From: Denticeps clupeoides
Taxonomy: Eukaryota > Chordata > Actinopteri > Clupeiformes > Denticipitidae
Length of the DNA stretch: 64,000 bases
Assembly: GCF_900700375.1 (NCBI RefSeq)
Contig: NC_041721.1
Span: 6,215,489 to 6,279,488 of the forward strand
Reading direction: 5' to 3'
The notes beneath the pieces are model-generated. The model worked only from the letters and a program-made list of their open reading frames with translations, did no database searches and was not told where the DNA came from. Within the stretch, counting starts at the first letter, position 1. Every line of letters begins with the position of its first letter. Made by a program: the position numbers and the translations under genes. Of the stretch, positions 1-13,077 are shown piece by piece.

Positions 1-1337
1 CATTCATCTGTCAGAAAGTCAGTGCACAACAAATGGTTGACAGAACTCTAAAGCGACCACAGTTCACCAAACGTAACATTCGTAACAAACGTAACTAGTC
101 AAACCACGTCTCATTTTGTGTCTCACTTTCTCTCTGTGCAAATTAGTATTTTCACAATGAATCAGTTTCCTGATTTGACAGCTAGGGCGTAAAAATTTCC
201 CCTCCTCACAAAAATGTACTTGCAACGATTTAACATATTCTTGTGTGCGAGTGACATCACGGTCTGCCACACCGCCACCTCGTCCATTTATTTCTTACCT
301 ACTCAAAGACGGGCTGTGTAAGAGGAAGTCTACTTCTGAGAGGGGAAGGCACAGAGGCACAAAGTAAGACTCGCTCTTGTCCTCCGCCACACCAGCTTTC
401 GTTTTGCACTTGTCGACTCAGAAGGAGAACGCTGGAGGGCGAGAAAAGAGCTTATCATCCTGTTTGGAGGTGGTTTACCACATTCGCTGTGTGTCAGTTT
501 CTGTAGGTTACAAATTTCCAGAACGGAGGGGAGGCCCCATGCAGTGTCCTTCGCTCGCTCTTGCGGTTCTCGTTTTCCCTGCTCCACCTCTGCGCCACTG
601 CTTGCAACCAGTTATTACTGCCACACGGCATATTCATTAGACTTCATGAAACTGTTCAATAAAATATATGAAAATAATGAATTAATCATTTTTCTTTTCA
701 GTCTTTTCAATCAAAGTGAAGTTATTGACATTGTGAAGTCGAAATGGTAACACAGCTACATTTCTTGTTTAGCTTTGTTTTCGGCGCTTGAGGGTGGACA
801 TGTCTGCGATGTGGGGAGCACAGGAGCAGCCGCCAATTGTTGTTTACCGACACCTAACCTGCTGTAAACCCAACTGATTGGCATTCAGGAGAATTGTATG
901 AACGTACTTTATTGGCTGGCGCTTTCTCTGTGCCACAAGCAACAGATCCACAATTCAGTTGGCGCCTCATGACATCATCCCATTCAAAACGAATGGGACA
1001 CCATTTCATTGACACCTTCAGCACTTACATGCAAGCGTACCTTAAACCTGAGCCTCTTTCCCACTCTTGCCTCTAATTGTTTTAAACATTATAGTAATAA
1101 TTTTTTTTGGATATTGTGCAACTAACTAAGTATTTTGTGTAGACGTGTATATAAGTGTATCTAAAGATTAAAATAAGACCATCACCATTTTGTTACTGTG
1201 GCCTTGTGGGTAATAAGTTCAGGTGACCCTATGACCAATGTACTGCCATTGTGGCTGTCTATTTAACTTTAAATTGTAACTTTGCTACATTGCTATATGC
1301 TACATGCAATGTAAAAGTAACACAACTCAGAAGTCAG
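1..1337. other. Intergenic, no gene recognised
   Basis: No exon chain, RNA gene or known repeat could be supported here. Short open frames overlap on both strands without splice or domain support. An AATAAA near 658 could be the polyadenylation signal of a gene that lies mostly outside the window, but nothing upstream of it reads as a recognisable protein. Confidence 0.4.
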
Positions 1338-1551
1338 TCAAAGTCAAAGTCAAAGTCAGCTTTATTGTCAATTCTGCCACATGTACAGGACATGCAGAGA
1401 ATTGAAATTACGTTACTCTCAGACCCATACAAGTAACATTAAATACAAAACAGTAACATTGAATACAAAGGTATAAATACAATTTTAAAAAACACAATAT
1501 ACAATTTTAAAATCACCATATACAAATAAGGGCACATGGTGGAGAGTGCAA
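1338..1551 (-). repeat. LINE 3' tail (GTCAAA-hexamer tail family)
   Basis: A run of GTCAAA hexamers is followed by about 190 bp nearly identical to 60786-61000, and to the reverse complement of 46938-47196. The copy at 60786-61571 continues into the C-terminal part of a LINE reverse-transcriptase protein, which identifies this piece as the 5'-truncated 3' end of the same non-LTR element. It is inserted in minus orientation, so the hexamer tail is at its left. Confidence 0.75.
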
Positions 1552-4500
1552 ACCCAACAAATAACAATAAGTAAGGGAATTTTGGCATTGAATGGAACAA
1601 TGACTAAATGAAAATGTAACTAGCTTTTCAATCATTGTTCAAAAATTCCAAAACATTTTATGTATGGCAGGGTTGAAAACGTAGTGATGGCTGAATACTA
1701 ATCAAAAGAGCTTGAAAATAATTTTTCTTGCCCTTCATCAACATCCACAGATTAAATGTTTCATATTGAAGTGTATAAACATGGAGTTAATACATACAAA
1801 TTACACGTATAGTGTTAAATCCCAGCCCTAGATACTAAATGTTAAAACCCCACCCTTGTTTTTGACCAGTTTGGGGTTTTGAGTCATTTGTTGCTTTCAG
1901 ATAATGTCACCAGCACCACATTCAATCTGCCTGGAACAGCACCTGTGATCTCAACTGCTCTTCTTTCCTCGGCCACTTCTGTTACAGGTCACGGCGGCTC
2001 AACCGAGACTGGGTGTCCACACAATCGACATGGCAAACATTTTACCCCGGGTGCCCTTCCCCATTAACCCGGGCTTGGGACTGGAACCAGCGGCTGGGAT
2101 ATAAAGCTTTGGGCCTAAATTTCCCAAGGAAACCAAGTCATCAGGGACAGAGAAAATGCCCCACGAATAAAGAAACACAGCCTTAGTTGAGTGGACTCAG
2201 CACATGGCATGTCCAAGCTGTCTGGTGGGGGACAGTTGGATGGACACAGGTGGACCATCCCCAGAGGAGGCTTAACTAATCCCATATCCTTGTTGGAGAG
2301 GAACAAAAGCCTTAAACATCTTACCTCATATACCAAGGGGAGACAGATGTAGAAACAAAGATAGCTGAAGAGGTTTACCATCACACCCAGGACATGAAGT
2401 GCAACCCTCAGTTGTAGAGAATATCTTTCTACAGGCTGTAGTGTCCGAAGACATGCTGTTGCAGCAGCCGCTCTACATTGAATGCTGCAAGAAGACCAGC
2501 CAATGATGGTATTTGCTCCTGATTGTTGTACGTGATGTGTTCTGTGAAGTTTGCTGGTGAAATGAAGTGCTCTTGGAGAAACGTGGAACTTTGCTCTGTG
2601 GTTCTGCCAGAATAGTTTGATAACTAAGAGATGAGTCAAGTCAAAGCAGGAGGAATCCCAGTGAAGCTGGTTCCCAGAACTGCTCCCTGCAGAGCATCCA
2701 ATACAACCATTTGCAAGCCTCAGATGAGTAAAGAGATGATGTATGGTGTGGAGTGAAGGCTTTTTTTAGATTCAGTGAAAAACATCTGCTGTCCACAATT
2801 TCTTTATTATATCATTATAATCATCACACAAACTGCTGACATTTGTATAGCGAAATGGCAATTTTGGGCATTAAATGGTTTATTCAGTGAAGCATGTGAG
2901 CTCACTGGGCTATTTTTTAAGTGGAAGTATGTGACTTCACCAAAATTCATGAATGTCTTATCAAAAATACACCCCTCACCATATATACGTTTAGGTTATT
3001 TTCAGAATAAGCATGTGACTGATGGTGTATTTAAATAAATATAGACTGATAACATAACCACCAACCACTCTTGCACAGAGTTGAAAGTTGTATATGTTCT
3101 TTAGATTGCTTTATTGAACATAACTTTAAACTCAAACATAATACATTCTGACTGAAAGAGATATTTCCTTTACATTTTGGGTAAATAAACACATATTTAA
3201 TTGAACATGGTAGTCAATTATTTTTATATATCACAGATATTTTCATCTGATCACTTCTGATTTCCACTCTCTGAAAATAGTGTAAGTGTGTCCAAACAAA
3301 AGATGCATGACCTGAATTGGCCTGAATCATATGTCAAACTCAGTATCCTGCTCCTGGAACATTTTCAGCCCACTGTGACCTTAATTAGCCTCTTGGCATA
3401 ATTAACGAAAGTGTCATCGGCAGTAGGTTGTAGAGCATGGTAGTTCTGTGGGTTTGACTCCAGGAGGAGGATTGAGAAACATTGCAGCATCTTTCACACA
3501 GAGCTACTTCCCCTCTCTCTCCCCCTTTTTTGACTGTGCAGAATACATTCTTGTGTTTTTGTGTTATTTAGGTTTTTGTTCGAAAGTTTCTTTCTTTTTT
3601 GTTACCAAGTGGTCCACTTAAATGGCAGTTCCCCTTATATTTCTCATTTAAACTATAATATTAGCTTTAACACAGCCTGAATTATTGTTATGGAAGCAAA
3701 AATATAGAATTATAGAACATAACTGAAAATTAGATATTTACCATAAATTATCTTTAACCCTACATTTCTTCTTTTTATTGGCATTTGTCAGGAATGGGGA
3801 CCAATAACATCAAAAAGTATTACTAAAGCCTTATTATATTATACTGATAACTGTTGTTATTTGTTTTGTATAAAATTGAGCAAAATGATTGTACTGATGT
3901 GATTATGTAAAATGTCAAATGCTATTTAATTTAAATGATTCATGTCATCCGTGATCAGAGCTAGACATTGTTGCCAAAAACTTTCCGCCCTGGTGGGGAA
4001 TTTCTTAGGGGAATGAGTCATAATCATCATCGCACATATAAGTGTCTCAGTCCTTGGGCGGTCTTTCACTGCCACGCGTTTGTGAGAAAGGACATGCTTT
4101 GGAGAGGTGAGGAGAAAATTACTTACAGATCCTGGCCCAATACGAGCCATGTTCCTGGAACCAGAAACTGTTGATATGGATGCCAAAGCCAGTGAGAGTG
4201 GTACTCAGAATCTGTGACCAAAGGGCCTACAGATGGGTTGGAGGCTGACTGTAGGAGTGCTCTGCACACATGGAGGAAATACTCTGCAGGAAAACATACG
4301 CGCAGCCTCAGGAAGGAAGTCAGCATCAGCAGGTAATGTAGGCTGTGCCACATGAGTTGCAGTTGAGCGTGGCTTTGCAAAAAAAAAAAAAAAAAAGAAC
4401 TTTGATAAACCATAACTTCTAACCATAACATCTAAAAATTCTAATATCTCTTTAATCTAAAGACAGCAGTCAAGTTGTGTGTTATAATAGGTTATTTTAT

Positions 4501-5773
4501 TAAACCATAAACAATTATACACTCAGAGGAGACATATAAAATAAAAAAATAAAAAAGTGATTTTGCCTGTATTAAATGTTCCATTTTAATAAAAGTGCTT
4601 CTAGTATAGTAATTTAATTGAATTCCCATGTTGACCTGAAGAAGTCTGATTGAGATACATGGCTGAACAGTAGCCCCATGTGACATGGGAGAGTGTCAAA
4701 GGTTACAGGTCTGCTTGTGTGGCAGGTGCCATCATGCTATTGCTGGCCTGTCTAATATCATTTGTTGTTTCTATGTATTACCATTGCAGGGCATTGTGGG
4801 ACGTGCCTGGGGCCCAGAAGCTCGGATTCTCAGTTCAGGGTTAATGCTAATCGTGATAGGGGTTGTGTCATTAAAAACACCTATACAATTAGCATTATCT
4901 CGGAGCTGTGGCAGGGCATCAAACTGCGGTGATCAGCAAGGCCTTCTGACACCTTCCAACGGAACTGACGGAATCCAGCATTCATCATACTGCATTATGG
5001 CACAGGAACTCAAATCATATGTAAATGATTCATATGTAATCATAAATCATATGTACAAAATACAAAATTACACAAACATACTGCCTTATGCTAATGCTGT
5101 TCATGACTGGGGCTGTGTATTCCATCAACCAAGCTCAGCAGCATTCGCATATCTTATGCCACAGCCGCAAGGGGAAGCCGGAGTCTCATGTTTTTTTTTT
5201 TTTCGTTGAAAAAAAAAATCCAAATTTTGTGAAAAGGGTAATTAGAATAGACCGAAAGGTGGCGCTCTTTGACACAACCTTTTACTGAGTGTTTTTTTAT
5301 AAATCAGACCCTCAGTACATCATAATATAAAAAATATATATATTATTATGACACATACACATCCCAGCACATTTCCACCAATTTGCATGTTGCTGGTCAA
5401 ACAAAAGTTGTCTAGAGGTGCAATGTTGTGATGAGGAAACAAGCGGAGGAATACAATTTTGCTGCACAAATAAAGACAAAACATATCCTTTCAAACATGT
5501 TCCTTCACGTAATCTCGCAAAATGTGTTGGTACAAATACTGCAATCTCACTGGACACCGCTGAGCTCCCGAGATGATTTCGTTCCCTAGTCATAGTCTGA
5601 GTGGTGACGCTCCGGTTTATTGCTGCTGTGTGTCCTGTCCTGAGGTCCTCGCCTTGCCGTCGGCATCATAGCCGCAATTCAACTGCGTGTTTGGTGTTCC
5701 CCACAAGAGTGTGTCTGACCTGGCCTCTCCCTGTATCCTGAAGTACTGCTTGGTTGTATGTTTAGTGTGGCTG
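1552..5773. other. AT-rich intergenic DNA, no confident gene
   Basis: No exon chain could be supported. A 174-codon minus-strand frame at 2115-2639 has no recognisable domain. At about 4674-4800 one frame reads a hydrophobic stretch (AGAIMLLLACLISFVV), but it stops soon after in that frame. It may be a decayed piece of a multi-pass membrane protein. Simple A-runs occur at 4380-4396 and around 5190-5218. Confidence 0.4.
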
Positions 5774-5962
5774 GTGGGCTGGTAGTAGCCTAGTGTGAAA
5801 TACACTATGAACCAGAAGACCCAGGTCCAAATCCCACTTACTACCATTGTGTACCTGAGCAAGACACTTAACCCAGAGTGTCTCCAGGGGGGGACTGTCC
5901 CTGTAACTACTGATTTGTAAGTTGCTCTGGATAAGAGCGTCTGATAAAGGCTGCAAATGTAG
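5774..5962 (+). repeat. tRNA-derived SINE (type A)
   Basis: The head has a pol III A box (TAGCCTAGTG) and a B-box-like motif (GGTCCAAATCCC). A conserved body follows (TACTACCATTGTG, then CAAGACACTTAACCC), and the end carries the CGTCTGATAAA tail motif. At least ten further copies of this family lie in the window. Confidence 0.8.
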
Positions 5963-6589
5963 TGTATTACAGGGCCAAAAATGTGGTTGGCTGCCAATGA
6001 CCAACACCATAGAGGGATATTTGAATCTCTTTTATCTTTAACGCGATAACTGACGTTACAGAAATGTTAGCTTTAACTGATATGCCTGATTTAGGAGCAA
6101 AAAGGGTTGCTAAAAATTAAAATAAGGATAGACAATTGACACAAAAGATTTTCTATATTCTCTTGTTTTTGGCTGACAAATGTTGTCCACTGTTGGTCTG
6201 AATGGTGAGCATGGTTTTTCTCCAAAACTTCATTCTACTTTTATGTCCAGCACATTGACTGATTAATCATCTGATTGACTTGAATAAAATCAATGGAAGA
6301 AATTAAAAACACAAGCTGTGTGCAAACTGAATGATGATTTACTGCAGTTTCCTTTGATTTCGGTAACTAACTCGTTTCCAATGCATCAGGTAACATGAAC
6401 AAAATAAAATACATTTTAGTAGGTGTACCTGCCTAAAACAGAGAAGACGTGCATACTTTTATATCTTGTGAAAATTAGTTTGAGGCAGTGACACCGGAAT
6501 ATCTAACACCCAGCTTTTTTTTACACAAGACACTGGCAAAATACTATTTTTTTAAACAGCTAACAGCGAACAAACAAAACAAGTTCTGA

Positions 6590-6760
6590 AGCGGAACTAT
6601 TTGTAAACGCGAATTGTTTCCGCCCGGGACTGCGACGGCCGTGCACGCTAAAGTGAAAAGCAGCGGCATGGCGCACGGATGGAGTGCGTTGATGTATTTG
6701 TAGATCAAATGTTGGGTTCCGTGGTGTGAAGGCTATCGGTCTTTTTTTATGGAGTAAACC
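6590..6760 (+). promoter_or_regulatory. mrpl39 promoter / 5' UTR region
   Basis: A CpG-rich patch (around 6610-6680) with no TATA box lies directly upstream of the mrpl39 start codon in otherwise AT-rich DNA. This fits a housekeeping, nuclear-encoded mitochondrial gene promoter. A GCGGAA ETS-like core lies at about 6590. The transcription start was not determined. Confidence 0.5.
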
Positions 6761-9700
6761 ATGGCGTGCAAGACTGTATGGCAGGTGTTCCAGCGCCGTA
6801 AGTTCACGTTAAAAGCTCCTCTGTGGATACACGCGACAGCGTAGCTGGGAGAGTTAACCTGACCTTGGGCTTAATTTTTAGCTAGACATTTTTGTATAGA
6901 CAGTACCTGCTTTTATGCGAGCGTATTTATGTGTCAAATTATTGAGTGTGTTGTGTGCTCAGTTAAACACGCAAACTTTTCTTCCATTGATCCGCTTCTC
7001 CATGTTGGTCCATCTTAAATATTTACATTTACAGAATTTACCGGACGCCCTTATCCAGAGCGGCTTAAAATCAGTAGTTACAGGGACAGTCCCCCCCTGG
7101 AGACACTCAGGGTTAATTGTCTTGCTCAGGGACACAATGGTAGTAAGTGGGGTTTGAACCGGGGTCTCCTGGTTCATAGGCGAGTGTGTTACCCACTAGG
7201 CCGCTACCACCCTGTGGTGGTCACGGCAGGCAGACCCATCATTTCTGCTTGTGTCTGTAAGGTCTGGCGTCCGTCGCTGCGGCCTCCCGGCCGTCGTCTG
7301 CGGAGCTGATGGCCTTTCGCAGTGCACTCTTCTCCAAGGAGCGGGCTCGCCAGCAATCGCTGTACCCGCGCACAGAGAAGATTGAGGTCGGCATGGAAGG
7401 ACCTGGCCTGCAAGGCACCCTGCTGATCATGAACAGAGGAGTTTCGACGCCACACAGCTGCGCCCGGCGTGAGTGTCGAACGTGCCTCGTTACAATACGC
7501 AATTTATTTGACTCTTTACTTGCTTATTTGTTCAGTGAACTTTTATGGTATACAGGCGACATAGTGTCTGTGCTATTTGTCTTTTGCTGCTCTTATCTTG
7601 TACTGTCCACTTCCTGCTGTGACTATGTAAATTATAGTTGTGGGACTAATAAAGGATCATCTCATCATCTCTCAACAGCAATTTATGGGGCAGCGGTTGG
7701 CCTATCACAAACCGCTAAGGTGGCTCTGAGCCTTTCATGTTTGATTTGATTTTCATAAAGACCTTTTATTGCTGATGCAATATTCCTTGTCAAAAGTACT
7801 ACTGAAAAATCTGGGCATCAACCTGTACCATACATCTACAGTACATTGGGTGGGTGGTGGACAGGTTACGAAGATCAGAAAAGCATGTGGATAGAGGAGA
7901 ATTAAAAAAAAAAAAAAAAAAATCTCCCAGATTGGACTCCAATGAAAGTGAAGTGATTGTCATTGTGAAGCACAGCACACAGAGACACAACGAAATGTCT
8001 CCTCTGCATTTAACAATCACCTTAGGTGAGCAGTGGGCAGCCATGACTGGCGTGTGGGGATGGGGCTTTGCTCAGTGGCAGTTTGGGAGTTGGGGGATTC
8101 GAACTGGCAACCTTCTGATTACGGATCCATTTCTTCACCTGCTAGGCCACCACTGCCCCAGTGAGCAGTACATTGAAAAATAAGAAAAAAAAAAAAAAAG
8201 CATAAGCACATAGACTCTACACAACATAAAAAGTAAAAGTCACTTGCAACGGGGGGGGTATGGACGGTGGTTGTAATTCCATGTGAATGAGAATAAGTGC
8301 AGTTCCGTCGCCAGACGACGCTCACACAGACCCACCAGTTCACGCTATGGGGTATGAAGTGGGCAGAGGCGTGGGGTGGTGGGGTTGAGTGCATGTTGAG
8401 TGTGTGTGTTTAAGTGTCCTTTTGTTGGGTAAGGGAGAGACTCAAGCCTTTCATGGCTTCCCACTGCTCCCTCGGGTTATGGGTTAAATACAGAGACCAC
8501 GTTTCACTGTGTGCGCTGTTTGCTGTGCCGTGTCTTTTCTGGAATGGGGCGGTGATGCGGTTTCTCTGATTCTCTGGCCGTCTCAGACCTGACGGAGTGG
8601 CATGTGAACAGTGCGGCGCTGGCTTTGGTGGACGGGGAGCCCTGGCCTCTACATAAGCCTCTCACACAGTCCTGCTCGCTCAGGCTGCTGACCTTCAGAG
8701 ACTCGGACCCCCTGCTGCTCAACCAGGTCTGTGGACGTTTTTATTCCAGACGTTGCACCTGCCTGTTCTGTCTGCAGCTTGCGTGACTGCTGTGATGAAC
8801 CCCGCAGGCATATTGGCGTTCTGGTGCTGCGCTGCTTGGACAGGTGCTGCAGAATGCCTTCGAGGACAAATTTGATGTCGAGCTGCTGAGTGTCCCAGAA
8901 GTACCTGGTACATTAACTGTTCGACTTCGCCTGGAGTTTGCATCTCGCGAAGCTATTCACTATGTCCTTTGTTCCGCTTCTTTTTCTCTAGTGACTGTGG
9001 GAGCGTTCTGTTGTGACCTGGTGCTGGATCCTCAGTTAGAATCATGGACGCCGTCTGAGGTAAGTTGGGACATCTCAAGCCTCTGATGAACTACATACTC
9101 CAATTTTTGGGACACGTAAATTTTTTTTCTCTTTCCACAGGAAGACCTTCGCTCTCTCACGCGTGATGCTCACCAGCTCATCCATAAAGACCTGCCATGG
9201 GAACCACTAGAGGTGGCGCCCGCAGTTGCCCTGGAGATTTTCTCACATAGCAGGTTCAGTTTACCTTCTGTACAGCAGTGAGGCCTTAATAGAACCAAAG
9301 CACAACGCACGTTATTTAATAATGGCCAATACTTACCTCTCCCCTTTCCTCTTTTTTACTACACAGGTGCAAACAGGTGGAGGTAGAAGAGAAGGCTGCC
9401 CAGAGCCCCAGGGGAACAGTTACCCTTTACAGGTCAGTAGAGTCTGCGTAGACCCTGTTTTATCGTCATTTTAATTTGCAATCAAGAGTACCCTGTCTCT
9501 CTCTCTTTAGCTGTCATTCTCTAATGCTACATTAACTGCTCACAGCTTCGTCTTCTTTGGCTGCCATGTTTCACATATTGTTTGACACATATTGTCATTT
9601 TTTGTTTAATCAGTGGTTAGGATTTTGCTAAATTTTTCATGTTGTATTGCTTGCCATATTGATGTGTGTATTTGACTGTATGCAGGTGTGGAGACCATGT

Positions 9701-10546
9701 TGCCCTGAGTGGAGGACCCCATGTGGCCAGAACAGGGCTGTGCTTGCAGTACGAGGTGACAGCCGTGCACAGCTTGGGAAAGGGACAGTGGGGTCTGCAT
9801 CGCAGGGCACAGGGGCTCTCGCTCCCATCACAGCTGCAGGTATGTCCTCGAAGTATTACACCCTGCACTTTAATCTCTCACCACGTCACACTGTGCTGCT
9901 ATGTAATGGTTATAATATCATGTCATATCACTACTACTGCCATTATTATCATAGCATATCATACACCACATACACTTTATACTAAATACACCCACACACA
10001 GATATACTGTCATATTGCTTCTACTTGTTTGTCTAGATTATCTCTGTTTTATGGGTCCTTTGTCATGTTTTTGTTTTGTGTATTATTCCATTTGCACTAT
10101 GTGTATACTTTGTATATAGTCAGATGACAACAAAGTGGACTTTGAGTTTGGTGAACCCTAGAGGCCAATTTCAATGTCAACTCTGTCCCTGTTCCAGGCC
10201 TAGTGTACTGGGGCTGGACAGTTAAAGCACCCTTTCATGCAAGCTGTTGTGCATTGTGCAGTGCAAAAGGTTTCAAAGGACTTGATTTCATGTGTGTTTG
10301 AATGATTTAGCAGTTGTTTCTCTGATATTTGCAGGCACATCACACAGTCTGGAGAAAACTACGAAAAAGAGCGGAGAAAATGGTAACTATAAACTGTCTA
10401 GGCCACAGGCTGCCTGTCGTAGCCTGTCACTTGACCGCCTACTTTCTCTTCTTGATCAGGTTGAAGTTCCGCCGACCTCCGTCAGCCAGCCGGTCGCGCC
10501 GCCTTCAGAAACCAACTCCGTGTCTCCAGCTCCAGCGGATCGTTGA
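6761..10546 (+). CDS. mrpl39: Mitochondrial ribosomal protein L39 (mL39), 10 exons
   Basis: Coding exons are 6761-6797, 7262-7468, 8587-8726, 8808-8907, 8992-9059, 9141-9253, 9367-9432, 9686-9839, 10335-10382 and 10460-10546. All introns are GT-AG and phases match throughout. The product is 339 aa (human is 338). MRPL39 is a large-subunit component of the mitochondrial ribosome and is related to threonyl-tRNA synthetase N-terminal domains. Signatures seen: SKERARQQSLYPRTEKIEV, LALVDGEPWPLHKPLT, the segment HKDLPWEPLEV, QYEVTAVHSL, and a basic C-terminal helix before a Pro/Ser-rich tail. The N-terminus (MACKTVWQVFQRR) suits a mitochondrial targeting sequence. Intron 1 holds a SINE ending about 46 bp before the exon 2 acceptor; intron 2 holds another SINE and long A-runs. 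No break was found. The neighbour jam2 supports orthology with human 21q21. Confidence 0.96.
7019..7215 (-). repeat. tRNA-derived SINE (type A) in mrpl39 intron 1
   Basis: This is a full-length minus-strand copy: the ATTTACA tail is at its left, followed by TTATCCAGAGCGGC and CAATGGTAGTAAGTGG, and the tRNA-like head lies at 7150-7215. It ends about 46 bp before the exon 2 acceptor at 7260-7261. Confidence 0.85.
7934..8161 (-). repeat. tRNA-derived SINE (type B) in mrpl39 intron 2
   Basis: A second SINE family in minus orientation. Its AGTGAAGTGATTGTCA tail is at the left, then GAGCAGTGGGCAGCCATGA, and the tRNA head with B box (revcomp GGTTCGAA-like) ends with CTAGGCCACCACTG. It matches 20867-21103, 27624-27815 and 48358-48608. 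Confidence 0.8.
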
Positions 10547-11080
10547 TTGTTCATAAAGGATTGTGTTCTTTTGTTACTTGAACATGAACAGTTATTATGT
10601 GTACTCAAAATTAAAACCATGTCAATGTCTGAATTCCGTTGTGTGGTCACTAGTGGCAAGACAGAAAAAAAAATGAACAAAACCTTTTAAGAAGGACTTT
10701 TTAAATGTATGAACTAAACCAACTCAGCAGTGTCGGATGGGAATACAAAAACTGGGGATGACTTAATCAACAAAAAGTACCTTATAGAATCTGGCAATGC
10801 AGGAAATTTTGTGGGTTTTCGCCTCACAGGAAATTCTTCGGGTCACAAATCGGCCATTAAACACGTGCAAATTTTACAGGTGAACCATATCGGTGTCCGA
10901 AAGCAAAGAAACTATGCTTCACCCAAGCAACCAGGCCAGGGAGTAGAACACTCCTCTTTTCACTCCTCTTTCCCATATCTGTAGTTCTACCTGCTTTCCT
11001 TGACACCATCACCTAGCAGGGGCACATTCGGTGAACAGATCCTCGTTTGCAACATCAGCTACGTTTCCCCTCCACGCGTC
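10547..11080. other. mrpl39 3' UTR and downstream spacer
   Basis: An ATTAAA polyadenylation signal lies at 10610-10615, about 65 bp after the mrpl39 stop. Beyond about 10640 there is no recognised gene or repeat. Confidence 0.5.
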
Positions 11081-11925
11081 CATGCTGCAGACCTGTTGGT
11101 CAGGCCTTCTCCGTTCCTACACGCCACCCCGTTCCCTCAAGGTCTTCAGACCAGAGACTATTGTCACATTGCGAGCACAGAGACGACAGGGCCTTGGAAT
11201 GACCTGCCAATCAGTCGTCAATCACTGTTTAAATCCCGTTTAAAAAAAAAAAAAAAAAGTCCCTTTTACACCCTGGCTTTTAACCCAGTGTGACGTGCTT
11301 CTTGTACGGTGTTCTTACGCAGTGTTTCATGTTCAAATTCTATTTTTATTTGTCACATACCCAGTCATACACGGTTTGATATGCAGTGAAATTCTTTAGC
11401 GACTGCTATAAACCTCAATACTGCAAATATTACAATGAACTAGTATGCAAATATAGCAAACATAACCAAATATTACACTTTGATGTTTTTAACATAAAAT
11501 ATGTGTAACAGGTAGGGTGAAGGTGTGCAAATGAGTAAAGTGAGAGGAGAAAGTAAAAAAAAATGTAAAAAGGTTTGTGCGAGGATTCTGGGGGAATTGA
11601 GTCCCGAAGGGATTGAAAATGATGTTATGTCCTAAGTAGTGTTGTTGTTGAGAGCTCGTATAGCGGTTTGTGGTTTCCTAGCCAGTCCTTTCTTAACTCT
11701 TTTAATATGTTGCCTCGAATATTTTCTGTTTTACTCAACCCCTTGTTTAGTTCAAATTGCTGCACGTTTCTCTTATTTTATTCTGTTCTCTTTTTTTTAT
11801 GCTCTATGTATTTTTAATGCACTTTTTGTCCCGTTCCTGGTAATTTAACCTATTTTTATTTTAACGTACAGCACTTTGTTGTGTTAAAGTGCATTATGAA
11901 TAAATATGGTATGGTATGGTGAACG
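11081..11925 (+). repeat. Nested LINE 3' fragments
   Basis: A plus-strand LINE C-terminal piece (frame reading WNDLPIS then SLFKSRL, 11081-11295) appears to continue as a 3' UTR at about 11641-11925. That part ends with GTGCATTATGAATAAATATGG and a short TATGG repeat. Between them, 11331-11640 matches in minus orientation the 3' tail of the LINE at 52202-54047 (TTTATTTGTCACATAC, then TGCAGTGAAATTCTTT). The nesting is inferred from these matches. Confidence 0.55.
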
Positions 11926-11989
11926 GTTCTGCCTCCATCACCTGCCGGGCGTCCACGTTACTCCTCCTCCACAACCACTCGGCAGCGGA

Positions 11990-12039
<50 letters not shown>

Positions 12040-12720
12040 TGTGAGAGAGAGAGGGACCGGTCAGCACTTTCTGGAGGATGAGACAATGGCCGCGCTGTGC
12101 GTCCGTCCGTCCGTGTCGCGGCAGCTGCGACAGGTGGAGAAGGCGGGCGTCTTGAGTGACACGAGTGCTGCCGTCGACAGGTCGCCCCCTGCTAAAAATA
12201 CCGGACGGGGACCGTCCCCGCCGCGGCACACGCCGACAAAACAAAACACACGCACTCACACGCCAAAACGCACCCGTTATAGCCACGTCACAATTTCCGG
12301 TGCAATACCCGCACGGCTAATATTATTTTTATTATTATTATTTTATTATTATGGTATTGAGGCGCCTGCGGCATTTTGGCAGTTCGGGGTTCCACCGCAG
12401 AAATGTAATAAACGTTCGTGACCGCATTGGGCCACCTGTCGCCTCCAATCACACTGATCCCCACCCCGACAACACACACACACACACACACACACACACG
12501 ACAAATGACAAAAAGACGAGCCGAGCGACTGAGATGTTTGAATCGAGGCCCACAGTTCAAAACAGATCATGTCGCACGTTTCGTCGCAGCAATTGCAACT
12601 ACGTGTCGCGCACGCGTCTTTCAGCTACATTGAACTCTATTAAAAGCCTAAATAAAGTTACGATCAAAGTCGTTTTTCCTTATGTGCGTAAAGAAGTTCA
12701 AAGCACTGCATCTATCCTAA
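11926..12720. other. CpG-rich island with two dinucleotide microsatellites
   Basis: GC- and CpG-rich DNA lies between mrpl39 and jam2 with a (GT)23 run at 11993-12038 and a (CA)14 run at 12472-12499. A 171-codon plus frame (11906-12421) is largely created by the microsatellite and shows no domain. It could be a distal regulatory island; no exon can be supported. Confidence 0.4.
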
Positions 12721-12875
12721 TCTGTGCCGTTTAGAAATCATTAACAATCAACTACCTTGATATATGCAGTCTAGATTTTATGTGGAGGTTATGTGGGTGT
12801 GATTTCTTTTCAATTCAATGTTGTATACGTTCTTGTATAGCCTAATATTTAACACGGCATGAGAAATGCAATCAA

Positions 12876-13019
12876 ACCAGGTTCAAATCCCACTTACTAC
12901 CATTGTGTCCCTGTGCAAGACACTTAACCCTAAAATTGCTCCAGGGGAGGACTGTCCCTGTAACTACTGATTGTAAGTCGCTCTGGATGAGGACGTCTGA
13001 TAAATGCTGTAAATGTAAA
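12876..13019 (+). repeat. tRNA-derived SINE (type A), 5'-truncated
   Basis: The copy begins inside the B box (CAGGTTCAAATCCC) and runs through the body to the CTGATAAATGCTGTAAATG tail. Confidence 0.8.
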
Positions 13020-13077
13020 TTTGTTAATCTGCCTTTGATCGTGTTTTAGTGTGTTTTCTCTGGCGAAATCTGGCAAC

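Noticed and set aside
2115-2639. 174-codon minus-strand open frame
   Set aside because: No domain, no splice context, composition like random AT/GC-mixed DNA.
3948-4036. Possible box C/D snoRNA on the minus strand (ATGATGA at 4030-4024, CTGA at 3958-3955)
   Set aside because: The flanks of the two boxes do not form the expected terminal stem, and no guide target is evident.
11906-12421. 171-codon plus frame in the CpG-rich island
   Set aside because: A large part is the (GT)n run read through; no homology or splice support. Reported only as an island.
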